Shown here: positions 29,501-36,298 of the stretch, piece by piece
How the letters are laid out: each line of letters starts with the position of its first letter
How positions within the stretch are numbered: position 1 is the first letter of the stretch
From: Marinobacter sp. C7
GTDB lineage: Bacteria; Pseudomonadota; Gammaproteobacteria; Pseudomonadales; Oleiphilaceae
Direction: 5' to 3'
NCBI RefSeq assembly: GCF_022343555.1
Contig: NZ_JAKQZH010000001.1
Coordinates: forward strand, 558,001 to 622,000
Length of the DNA stretch: 64,000 nucleotides
Translations under genes and position numbers: made by a program
Notes under the pieces: model-generated
What the model saw: only the letters and a program-made list of their open reading frames with translations
Database searches by the model: none
What the model was told of the DNA's origin: nothing

Positions 29501-30338
29501 AAAAGCCTGGCAGGCGTTGTCCGAAATCACCGGTCTGGACCACACCCACCTGGCCACCAACAAGGAAGAAGAGAAAATCCGGTTCCGGGACATCGTGGCG
29601 CAGCCGCGCAAGATCATCTCCAGCCCGACCTGGTCCGGTCTGGAAGACGAGCATGTGTCCTACAACGCCGGCTACACCAACGTGCACGAACTGATCCCCT
29701 GGCGCACTCTGACCGGTCGCCAGCAGTTTTACCAGGATCACGAGTGGATGCGCGCCTTTGGCGAGAGCCTCCTGGTCTACCGCCCGCCCATCAACACCAA
29801 GGCCGTGGGCAGCATGATCAACCAGCGTAGCAACGGTAACCCGGAGAAAGCGCTGAACTGGATCACGCCGCACCAGAAGTGGGGGATTCACAGTACCTAC
29901 AGCGACAACCTGTTGATGCTGACCCTGTCCCGCGGCGGCCCGATTGTGTGGCTGAGCGAGGATGACGCCCGGGAAATCGGCGTGGAAGACAACGACTGGA
30001 TCGAGCTGTTCAACGCCAACGGCGCCATTGCGGCCCGGGCGGTGGTGAGCCAGCGGGTCATGCCCGGCATGGTGATGATGTACCACGCCCAGGAACGCAA
30101 CGTGAACGTGCCGGGCTCCGAAATCACCGGTACCCGGGGCGGTATCCACAACTCGGTTACCCGGGTATGTCCGAAACCGACCCACATGATCGGCGGTTAC
30201 GCCCAGTATTCCTACGGTTTCAACTACTACGGCACCGTCGGTTCCAACCGCGACGAGTTCGTGGTGGTGCGCAAGATGAAGAACGTGGACTGGCTCGATG
30301 GCGAAGGCAATGACTCTGTTCAGGAGGCTGTAAAATGA
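26595..30338 (+). CDS. narG: Respiratory nitrate reductase, alpha subunit
   Basis: A 1247-aa catalytic subunit, the same length as E. coli NarG, which reduces nitrate to nitrite at a Mo-bisMGD centre facing the cytoplasm. The FS0 [4Fe-4S] ligands are His50, Cys54 and Cys58 (THGVNCTGSC), and the Mo-ligand Asp lies in FYDWYCDLPP. The start at 26595 has GGAGAGAG upstream. Mo-cofactor synthesis for it would use moaA at 50 kb. The stop overlaps the narH start by 4 bp. Confidence 0.98.
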   Translation: MSHLIDKLNYFRKKREPFANGHGETHDVNRDWEDGYRQRWQHDKIVRSTHGVNCTGSCSWKIYVKNGLVTWETQQTDYPRTRPDLPNHEPRGCPRGASYSWYMYSANRLKYPLMRKSLMKLWRAARIQFNDPVEAWASIVEDPAKTAEYKPRRGMGGFVRSSWDEVNELIAASNVYTAKKFGPDRIIGFSPIPAMSMVSYAAGSRYLSMIGGVCMSFYDWYCDLPPASPQTWGEQTDVPESADWYNSGYIIAWGSNVPQTRTPDAHFFTEVRYKGTKTVAITPDYAEVSKLSDEWLNPKQGTDAALGMAMGHVILKEFHVDKPSEYFTDYVRRYTDMPYLVMLEEKDDGSYVPGRFLRASDLVDGLGEENNPEWKTIAIDEASGELTAPNGSIGYRWGEKGKWNLKQTAKGSDVNLQLSMVEKHDEVVDVAFPYFGGIEHEHFNHVEFSDVLKHKLGSRKVKLADGSEGRVVTVFDLMVANYGISRGLGDDDGATSYDQVKPYTPAWQEQITGVPAEKVIRIAREFADNADKTRGRSMVIVGAGMNHWYHMDMNYRGLINMLIMCGCIGQSGGGWSHYVGQEKLRPQTGWQPLAFGLDWQRPPRHMNSTSFFYAHSGQWRYEKLGVDEILSPLADKSRFGGSLIDYNVRAERMGWLPSAPQLNRNPLTIAAEAEKAGLEVADYVAKSLKDGSLAFASEDPEAPENCPRNLFIWRSNLLGSSGKGHEYMLKYLLGTKNGLQGKDLGVEGGAKPEEVKWHDEAPQGKLDLLVTLDFRMSTTCLYSDIVLPTATWYEKNDLNTSDMHPFIHPLTAATDPAWEARSDWEIYKGIAKSFSSAAEGHLGVEKDVVTLPLLHDAPAELGQPFDVKDWKKGECDLIPGKTAPNFVTVERDYPNTYARFTSLGPLMDKLGNGGKGINWNTEKEVNFLKNLNYTHIEGANAGRPKIESAIDAAEVILTLAPETNGQVAVKAWQALSEITGLDHTHLATNKEEEKIRFRDIVAQPRKIISSPTWSGLEDEHVSYNAGYTNVHELIPWRTLTGRQQFYQDHEWMRAFGESLLVYRPPINTKAVGSMINQRSNGNPEKALNWITPHQKWGIHSTYSDNLLMLTLSRGGPIVWLSEDDAREIGVEDNDWIELFNANGAIAARAVVSQRVMPGMVMMYHAQERNVNVPGSEITGTRGGIHNSVTRVCPKPTHMIGGYAQYSYGFNYYGTVGSNRDEFVVVRKMKNVDWLDGEGNDSVQEAVK

Positions 30339-31912
30339 AAATTCGTTCCCAAGTCGGCATGGTGCTGAACCTGGACAAGTGCATCGGTTGCCACACCTGT
30401 TCTGTCACCTGCAAAAACGTCTGGACCAGCCGCGAAGGCATGGAATACGCCTGGTTCAACAACGTCGAGACCAAGCCCGGTGTCGGCTACCCCAAAGAGT
30501 GGGAGAACCAGGACAAGTGGAAAGGCGGCTGGATGCGCGACAGCTCCGGCAAGATCAAACCCCGCATCGGCGGCAGGTTCCGGGTGCTGGCGAACATCTT
30601 CGCCAACCCGGATCTGCCGGAGATCGATGACTACTACGAGCCGTTCGACTACGACTACCAGCACCTGCACACCGCCGGTGATGTGAAGCACCAGCCGGTA
30701 GCCCGGCCCCGGTCGTTGATCTCCGGCGAGCGCATGAAGAAAATCGAATGGGGCCCCAACTGGGAAGAGATCCTGGGTACCGAGTTCGCCAAGCGCCGCA
30801 AGGACAAGAACTTTGACCAGGTCCAGGCGGACATCTACGGCCAGTTCGAGAACACCTTCATGATGTACCTGCCGCGCCTGTGCGAGCACTGCCTGAACCC
30901 GGCGTGTGTCGCCAGCTGCCCGAGCGGTGCCATCTACAAGCGCGAGGAAGACGGCATTGTCCTGATTGACCAGGACAAGTGCCGAGGCTGGCGGATGTGT
31001 GTCTCCGGCTGTCCGTACAAGAAGATCTACTACAACTGGAAGACCGGCAAGTCCGAGAAGTGCATCTTTTGCTATCCGCGTATCGAAGCGGGTATGCCGA
31101 CCGTGTGCTCCGAAACCTGCGTCGGCCGGATCCGCTACCTGGGCGTGCTGCTGTATGACGCCGACCGCATCGAGGAAGTGGCCAGCGCTCCGGGAGAGCA
31201 TGAGCTGTACGAAAAGCAGCTGGAAATCTTCCTGGACCCGTTCGACCCGAAAGTGATCGAACAGGCCAAGAAAGACGGCATTCCCATGAACGTGATCGAA
31301 GCCGCCCAGCAGAGCCCGGTCTACAAGATGGCGGTGGACTGGAAACTGGCCCTGCCGCTGCACCCGGAATACCGCACTCTGCCCATGGTCTGGTACGTGC
31401 CGCCCCTCAGCCCGATCCAGTCTGCCGCGGAAGCAGGCAAGGTTGAGTTCGACGGTGTGTTGCCGAAGATCGAAAGCCTGCGGATTCCGGTCAAGTACCT
31501 GGCCAACCTGCTGACCGCCGGTGACGAGAAGCCGATTGTGCGTGCGCTCAAGCGGATCATGGCCATGCGCCTGTACAAGCGTGCTGAGACGGTGGAAGGC
31601 AAGGAAGATCTGCGAGCCCTGGAAGAAGCCGGTCTGAGCAAAGACCAGGCAGACGAAATGTACCGCTACCTGGCCATCGCCAACTACGAGGATCGCTTCG
31701 TGATTCCGACCAGCCACCGCGAGCTGGCCAAGGAAGCGTTCCCGGACGCCACCGCCTACACCGAGCGCGGCGGCTGCGGCTTCAGCTTCGGTAACGGCTG
31801 CAGCGGCGGCGACAGCGACTTCAGCCTGTTCGGTGGCAAGAAACAGACCACCAGCATGGTGAACAAGCTGGCGACCGTGAAGCAGGTCGATCCGAAACAG
31901 CTGCAGGAATAA
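30335..31912 (+). CDS. narH: Respiratory nitrate reductase, beta subunit
   Basis: A 525-aa electron-transfer subunit carrying three [4Fe-4S] clusters and one [3Fe-4S] cluster between NarI heme and NarG. Ferredoxin-type motifs are CIGCHTCSVTC near the N-terminus, CEHCLNPACVASC and CRGWRMCVSGC; the Trp in place of Cys in the last one is the hallmark of the [3Fe-4S] cluster in NarH. The ATGA overlap with narG indicates coupled translation. Confidence 0.98.
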   Translation: MKIRSQVGMVLNLDKCIGCHTCSVTCKNVWTSREGMEYAWFNNVETKPGVGYPKEWENQDKWKGGWMRDSSGKIKPRIGGRFRVLANIFANPDLPEIDDYYEPFDYDYQHLHTAGDVKHQPVARPRSLISGERMKKIEWGPNWEEILGTEFAKRRKDKNFDQVQADIYGQFENTFMMYLPRLCEHCLNPACVASCPSGAIYKREEDGIVLIDQDKCRGWRMCVSGCPYKKIYYNWKTGKSEKCIFCYPRIEAGMPTVCSETCVGRIRYLGVLLYDADRIEEVASAPGEHELYEKQLEIFLDPFDPKVIEQAKKDGIPMNVIEAAQQSPVYKMAVDWKLALPLHPEYRTLPMVWYVPPLSPIQSAAEAGKVEFDGVLPKIESLRIPVKYLANLLTAGDEKPIVRALKRIMAMRLYKRAETVEGKEDLRALEEAGLSKDQADEMYRYLAIANYEDRFVIPTSHRELAKEAFPDATAYTERGGCGFSFGNGCSGGDSDFSLFGGKKQTTSMVNKLATVKQVDPKQLQE

Positions 31913-31922
31913 GGAGGCCGAC

Positions 31923-32663
31923 ATGCAACTTCTCAAAGTACTGGCGCGGGTCCTGGAATACCCGACCGAAGAACTCCAGGCCTCCAAGGATGCCCTGGTA
32001 GCCGCTGTCCTCGAGGACAGCCGGCTGCCCCGGCAGAACAAGGAGCAGCTGCTGACCGGACTCGACCGGCTGTGCGACGGCGACTTGCTGGACCTGCAGG
32101 AGGATTACGTGGGCACCTTCGACAAGGGCAGGGCTACCTCCCTGCTGCTGTTCGAGCATGTCCACGGCGAATCCCGTGACCGCGGCCAGGCCATGGTGGA
32201 CCTGATGGAAGAGTACCGCCGTAACGGGCTGGAAATTGACGCCCGGGAACTGCCGGACTACCTGCCACTGTTCCTGGAATACCTCTCCACCCGCCCCTGG
32301 GAGGAGATCCGGAACTGGCTCGAGGACATCCACCACATCCTGGGCCTGCTGGGCGAACGTCTGTTCCAGCGCCAGAGCTTCTATCACGTTGTCATGGACT
32401 CCCTGCTGGTGCTGTCCGGTCGCAAGACCGACCGGCAGGAACTGGCAAAGATCGTGGCCTCGGAAGAACGCGACGACACCCCGGAAGCCCTCGACAAGGT
32501 CTGGGAAGAGGAAATGGTGAAATTCGTGGATGACCAGGGCAGCTCGTGCAGCACCGGTGGCGTGGTTGGACAGCGCCGCCGCGAGCTGGAGCAGACCCAG
32601 ACCATTCACCTGAGTGATCAGCTGATGACGGACGCAACACCCCGTCCGGCAGGGCGCGCCTGA
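31923..32663 (+). CDS. narJ: Nitrate reductase assembly chaperone NarJ
   Basis: A 246-aa TorD/NarJ-family chaperone, all-helical, with family segments LLKVLARVLEYPTEEL, SLLLFEHVHGESRDRG and YLPLFLEYLSTRPWEE. It holds apo-NarGH during Mo-cofactor insertion and membrane docking. It is preceded by AAGGAGG and lies 10 bp after narH within the operon. Confidence 0.96.
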   Translation: MQLLKVLARVLEYPTEELQASKDALVAAVLEDSRLPRQNKEQLLTGLDRLCDGDLLDLQEDYVGTFDKGRATSLLLFEHVHGESRDRGQAMVDLMEEYRRNGLEIDARELPDYLPLFLEYLSTRPWEEIRNWLEDIHHILGLLGERLFQRQSFYHVVMDSLLVLSGRKTDRQELAKIVASEERDDTPEALDKVWEEEMVKFVDDQGSSCSTGGVVGQRRRELEQTQTIHLSDQLMTDATPRPAGRA

Positions 32664-32682
32664 GGCGCAGGAGGAGAATACG

Positions 32683-33363
32683 ATGTCCTATATCAATACA
32701 CTCTTGTTCGGGGTCTACCCCTACATCGCCCTGATCGTACTGATTGTCGGTACCTGGGCACGCTATGACCATGGCCAGTTCACCTGGAAGGCGCACTCCA
32801 GCCAGATGCTGCGCAAGAAAAACATGGTACTGGCCTCCGTGCTGTTCCATGTGGGCGTGCTGGTGATCTTCTTCGGTCACCTGGTGGGCCTGCTGACCCC
32901 GCACTGGGCCTACGAGTGGATCATCACCCCGGGCCAGAAGCAGGTTATGGCCATTCTGGTCGGCGGTATCGCCGGCGTCATGGCCATCATTGGTGGCGGC
33001 ATGCTTGCCTGGCGCCGCATGACCGACCCACGGGTCCAGGCCAGCAGCACCTTCGCCGACAACATGGTCATTATCATCCTGGTGATCCAGCTGGCCCTCG
33101 GCCTGCTCACCATCCTGCCAACACTTGGTCACCTGGACGGCAGCACCATGCTCAAGTTCTCCGCCTGGGCACAGGGTGTTCTGACCCTGCAGGGAACCGG
33201 CGTGGCGGACTACATCGCCGATGTGAACTGGATCTACAAGACCCACATCTTCCTGGGCCTGACCATCTTCGTAATCTTCCCGTTCACCCGCCTGGTGCAC
33301 ATGCTCAGCGTGCCGGTGGAGTATTTCGGACGGAAGTACCAGGTGGTGCGCAAGCGGGCCTGA
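32683..33363 (+). CDS. narI: Respiratory nitrate reductase, gamma subunit (cytochrome b)
   Basis: A 226-aa inner-membrane protein with five hydrophobic helices that oxidises quinol and anchors NarGH. It holds two b-type hemes; the candidate His ligands are in VLFHVGVLVIFFGH, in the third and fifth helices and in TRLVHMLSVP. The ribosome site is AGGAGGA. A cluster of hairpin repeats follows before the next gene. Confidence 0.96.
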   Translation: MSYINTLLFGVYPYIALIVLIVGTWARYDHGQFTWKAHSSQMLRKKNMVLASVLFHVGVLVIFFGHLVGLLTPHWAYEWIITPGQKQVMAILVGGIAGVMAIIGGGMLAWRRMTDPRVQASSTFADNMVIIILVIQLALGLLTILPTLGHLDGSTMLKFSAWAQGVLTLQGTGVADYIADVNWIYKTHIFLGLTIFVIFPFTRLVHMLSVPVEYFGRKYQVVRKRA

Positions 33364-33372
33364 TGTGAAAAA

Positions 33373-33538
33373 GGGGTCAGATGAAAGGGTTCATCTGACC
33401 CCGGGGTTGAGGTCCAGCCACTGAGTTAGTTTGTGAAGAAGGGGGTCAGATGAAGGCTTTCATCTGACCCCGGGTTCAGGTCCAACTCCTGGGCCAGCGT
33501 TTGAAGACGGGGTCAGAAGAAAGCGTTCTTCTGACCCC
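33373..33538. repeat. Three GGGGTCAG-family hairpin repeats after narI
   Basis: Copies at 33373-33402 and 33442-33471 (GATGAA subtype) and 33509-33538 (GAAGAA subtype), all with perfect 13-bp arms and 4-nt loops, spaced 69 and 67 bp. Spacers share the motif GGGTTNAGGTCCA. They separate narI from the isomerase gene inside what is normally one operon. Confidence 0.9.
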
Positions 33539-33570
33539 AGGTTCACACCCTCACCACCGAGGTTAGCACC

Positions 33571-34377
33571 ATGCAACTGATCCCCACCGGCGAAGCCGAC
33601 AAACCCAGAAACCAGTTCCCGCCGGTCTATGTGGGCGAAACGCTGATTCCGGAAGACGACATCGCCCGGGAAATGCAGCACCATCCGGCGGAAGAAGTGG
33701 CAGAGGCCTGGCACGAAGCCGCCAAGAGCCTGGTCATCCGCGAGCTGCTCCTGCAGCAGGCCGCGCTCCTGAAGCTGGACGACATCGCCGACGAAGAGGA
33801 CCGCATTGCCCGGGTCCTGGAGCTGGAACTCAACGTCCCGGACCCGTCCGAGGATGACTGCGAACGCTTCTACGCCGCCAACCCGGCCCGCTTTCGCAGT
33901 CCCACGCTCATGGCCGTCAGCCACATCCTGCTCGCCGCCGCCCCGGACGACGTCCAGGAACGCATCCGCCAGGAAGAGGCCGGCCGTCAACTGTTGTCAG
34001 CCCTCCTCGATGGCCGGTCCCGGTTCGCCGAACTGGCCAAACAGTATTCCGCCTGCGAATCGCGCCATCAGGGCGGCAGTCTCGGCCAGATCAGTAAAGG
34101 CCAGACCGTGGAAGAATTCGAACGTCCGGTCCTCAACCTCCAGGAAGGCCTGAATCCGGAACTGATCGAAACCCGCTACGGCTGGCACATCGTTCGCGTC
34201 GACCAGCGCATCGACGGCGAGCAACTGCCGTACGAGCACGTGAAGCCCCAGATCCGGCAATACCTGAGTGAAAGCGTGACCCGAAGGGCTTTCCGGCAGT
34301 ACCTGCAGGTGTTGGCAGCGGAAACTGGTGTTGAAGGCGTAGACCTGGAATTGCCCGACTCGCCACTAATGCAGTAA
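33571..34377 (+). CDS. Parvulin-type peptidyl-prolyl isomerase of the nar locus (NifM-like)
   Basis: A 268-aa protein. The N-terminal 120 residues are helical (SurA/NifM-like). The C-terminal parvulin PpiC domain contains AVSHILLAA, FAELAKQYSACESRHQGGSLGQISKGQTVEEFERPVL (landmarks: FAELAKQYSAC and GGSLGQI) and RYGWHIVRVD. No signal peptide is visible, so it is probably cytoplasmic. The equivalent gene follows narI in Pseudomonas, where it is thought to help nitrate reductase folding. RBS GAGGT precedes the ATG. Confidence 0.85.
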   Translation: MQLIPTGEADKPRNQFPPVYVGETLIPEDDIAREMQHHPAEEVAEAWHEAAKSLVIRELLLQQAALLKLDDIADEEDRIARVLELELNVPDPSEDDCERFYAANPARFRSPTLMAVSHILLAAAPDDVQERIRQEEAGRQLLSALLDGRSRFAELAKQYSACESRHQGGSLGQISKGQTVEEFERPVLNLQEGLNPELIETRYGWHIVRVDQRIDGEQLPYEHVKPQIRQYLSESVTRRAFRQYLQVLAAETGVEGVDLELPDSPLMQ

Positions 34378-34495
34378 TGGATTAGTGGCAATCGACAACG
34401 TCTGGAGGTTGGCGGGTTCCCCGCCGGCCTGTGCTCCGGTTCTGGCTTAACAAAATACGTCCCGATCTTAATTGGGTAGATAGCAAAGCTAATCA

Positions 34496-34538
34496 TTGAG
34501 TTAAGTCAATTACTCAGGAATAACCACCCGACTACCCC
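34496..34538 (+). promoter_or_regulatory. FNR/ANR box and candidate -10 of dnr
   Basis: TTGAGTTAAGTCAA (34496-34509) is a full TTGAN6TCAA palindrome. TACCCC (34533-34538) lies 23 bp downstream and could be the -10 element. The dnr ATG is at 34624 with a GGAGGGGG ribosome site. The remaining part of this 246-bp gap shows no gene. Confidence 0.65.
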
Positions 34539-34623
34539 CATCGGGGGAGCGATTTTTAACCAATTCGCCTCTATTATTTAAAACAAGATTTTTAATGCAT
34601 GTATATGCGGAGGGGGAACTCCA

Positions 34624-35373
34624 ATGGCACTGATGCAAACAGCCGAAACCCGCTACAGCAAACCCGTACTCGTCGCCGTCAATAAACCCTTCGACGACGA
34701 AGATGGCCTCCAGGCCCTGCGCAGCCACGCGCTGTTCCGCAACCTCCGGCCCCGGGACCTCGAGAGCCTCATCCAGCAGTCCCGGCGCCTCCGCCTCGGT
34801 CACCATCAGCTGCTGTATCGCCAGGACATGCCGGCTCACCACTTCTTCTTCGTGATCTCCGGCCGCCTGCGCCTGTATCGCCTCGATTCCTCGGGCATCG
34901 ACCGTACTCTCGACAGCATCGCCCCGGGCGATTGCTTCGCCGAAGTCATGATCTACGCCGATCCGCCCCGCTATGCCTGCTATGCCGAGGCCCTGAAATC
35001 CAGCGAAGTGCTGATGATCCCGGTCAAAGCCTACCGTGAACTGCTGGATCAGCATCCCGAGTATGCCCAGGCCGCCCTGAGCCATTACGCCAAGCGCGCC
35101 GTTACCCGCTTCCACGACCTGGAAATCATGACCGTCCAGAACGCCCGGGACCGGCTGATCCGCTACCTGATTGACCTGCTGCCCAACGGCACCGAGCAAG
35201 GCGGTGAAGTGGAGCTGCCGCTTCCCAAATGCCTGGTTGCGTCGAGACTGGCCATGCAGCCCGAGACCTTCTCCCGGATCCTGGCCGACCTGAAATCCAA
35301 TGGTCTGGTTCGGGTAAACCGCAGCAAGCTCTTTATCTCAGACCCCCAGCGACTGATTGAAATCAGTCAGTAA
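34624..35373 (+). CDS. dnr: DNR-type NO-responsive Crp/Fnr regulator
   Basis: A 249-aa Crp/Fnr-family activator. The N-terminal cyclic-nucleotide-binding fold (residues about 30-150) contains HHFFFVISGRLRLYR and GDCFAEVMIY. It lacks the four Cys of FNR, so it is DNR-like, sensing NO through heme. The HTH region reads CLVASRLAMQPETFSRILADLKSNGLV. It sits between nar and nos and should activate nos and other denitrification genes through the same TTGAN6TCAA boxes seen here, including the one before its own gene. Confidence 0.87.
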   Translation: MALMQTAETRYSKPVLVAVNKPFDDEDGLQALRSHALFRNLRPRDLESLIQQSRRLRLGHHQLLYRQDMPAHHFFFVISGRLRLYRLDSSGIDRTLDSIAPGDCFAEVMIYADPPRYACYAEALKSSEVLMIPVKAYRELLDQHPEYAQAALSHYAKRAVTRFHDLEIMTVQNARDRLIRYLIDLLPNGTEQGGEVELPLPKCLVASRLAMQPETFSRILADLKSNGLVRVNRSKLFISDPQRLIEISQ

Positions 35374-35415
35374 TTCATAAACCCGAAGCCTCCAGGCTCT
35401 TCCAGAGGAGGATGT

Positions 35416-35802
35416 GTGAAGCCCAGAAAGCAACGCCCGCTGATCTATTCCTGCTCCGGCTGCTCCGACGTGGCGCAGCTGGCGAACAACGCGGCCGTCC
35501 GCCTGGATCACGAGGGCAGCTTCGAGATGTCCTGCATCTCCGGGGTAGGCGGCAAGGTGCCCGCGTTGGTCAAGACCGCCCAGTCCGGTCGACCGATCAC
35601 CGTGATCGACGGCTGCCCCCTGCATTGCGCCCGTGCCTGCCTGGAAAATGTGGGAGTGGAGCCGGACGAACACGTTCGCCTGTATGAATTCGGTTTCAAG
35701 AAACGCTACGGCCAGAGCTACGGCGACGACGCCGTGGAAGAAGTCTGCGACGAAGTCCGGAACCGCTGGCTCGCTCAACATCTGATTGCCCGCCAGGCCT
35801 GA
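35416..35802 (+). CDS. Putative zinc-binding DGC-domain protein
   Basis: A 128-aa small cytoplasmic protein of the DGC family. The conserved Cys sets are YSCSGCSDVAQLAN, MSCISGVGG and the family signature IDGCPLHCARACLE. Such clusters could bind zinc or an Fe-S centre; no function is established. The GTG at 35416 follows GAGGAGG. It starts 42 bp after dnr and is followed by another small gene and nosR, so it is probably part of the denitrification transcript. Confidence 0.75.
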   Translation: MKPRKQRPLIYSCSGCSDVAQLANNAAVRLDHEGSFEMSCISGVGGKVPALVKTAQSGRPITVIDGCPLHCARACLENVGVEPDEHVRLYEFGFKKRYGQSYGDDAVEEVCDEVRNRWLAQHLIARQA

Positions 35803-35836
35803 ACCCTGGCGGACACCTCTCTTTCAAGGAAACACC

Positions 35837-36238
35837 ATGATCAGCAACTACCAGGATCTCATCCAGGCCACCCGTGAGCAGGCCGAACCCCAGCGCCTCC
35901 TTTTTGTTTTTTGCCGTGCCGAGCTGCCGGATGACGCCTCACCGGAAGAAAAGGCGGCATTCGAGCGTGGCGAAGGTGGTGCCCTGACTCCGGTTATCTG
36001 CGTTGACAAAACCCCTGACGAAGCCCCCGACTTCGGCACGCTGGCCCTCGAATCGGAGGCCACCGGCCAGCCTTGGGACATGGTGTTCGTGGCCGCCATG
36101 TCGGGTCGAGGCGGTATTGCTCCCTCCAGTGATGAAGCGCAACAGCCCCTGACCATGATGGTAGAGGGTATCCGCATGGGCCACATCAGCAACTATCTGC
36201 CCCTGAACGGGCAGGGCGAGGCCATCGACCTGGGTTGA
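35837..36238 (+). CDS. Conserved hypothetical protein of denitrification loci
   Basis: A 133-aa soluble protein with family segments EPQRLLFVFCRAELPDDASP, GGALTPVICVDKTP, WDMVFVAAMSGRGG and MVEGIRMGHISNYLPLN. Homologues are often labelled ribonucleotide reductase subunit alpha, which this short protein clearly is not. The ATG at 35837 with AAGGA upstream is preferred to an earlier in-frame ATG that overlaps the DGC gene. It occurs beside nos/nor genes in other denitrifiers, but its role is unknown. Confidence 0.7.
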   Translation: MISNYQDLIQATREQAEPQRLLFVFCRAELPDDASPEEKAAFERGEGGALTPVICVDKTPDEAPDFGTLALESEATGQPWDMVFVAAMSGRGGIAPSSDEAQQPLTMMVEGIRMGHISNYLPLNGQGEAIDLG

Positions 36239-36298
36239 TTGTCACTGGGGGATCACCCCCCGGTGTATTCACTCCGAGGTATTTGCTTTCCGTCACGA

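Noticed and set aside
26505..30185. Very long open frame (1226 codons) on the strand opposite narG
   Set aside because: It lies wholly antisense to a confidently identified gene, its product is rich in Gly, His, Arg and Val without any family motif, and high third-position GC in narG explains the lack of stops.
30320..32041. 573-codon open frame antisense to narH
   Set aside because: Shadow of the narH codon pattern; no motif and no start signal.
35837..36238. Ribonucleotide reductase alpha subunit, as homologues are often labelled
   Set aside because: At 133 aa it lacks any ribonucleotide reductase motif; the name appears to be a propagated annotation error.
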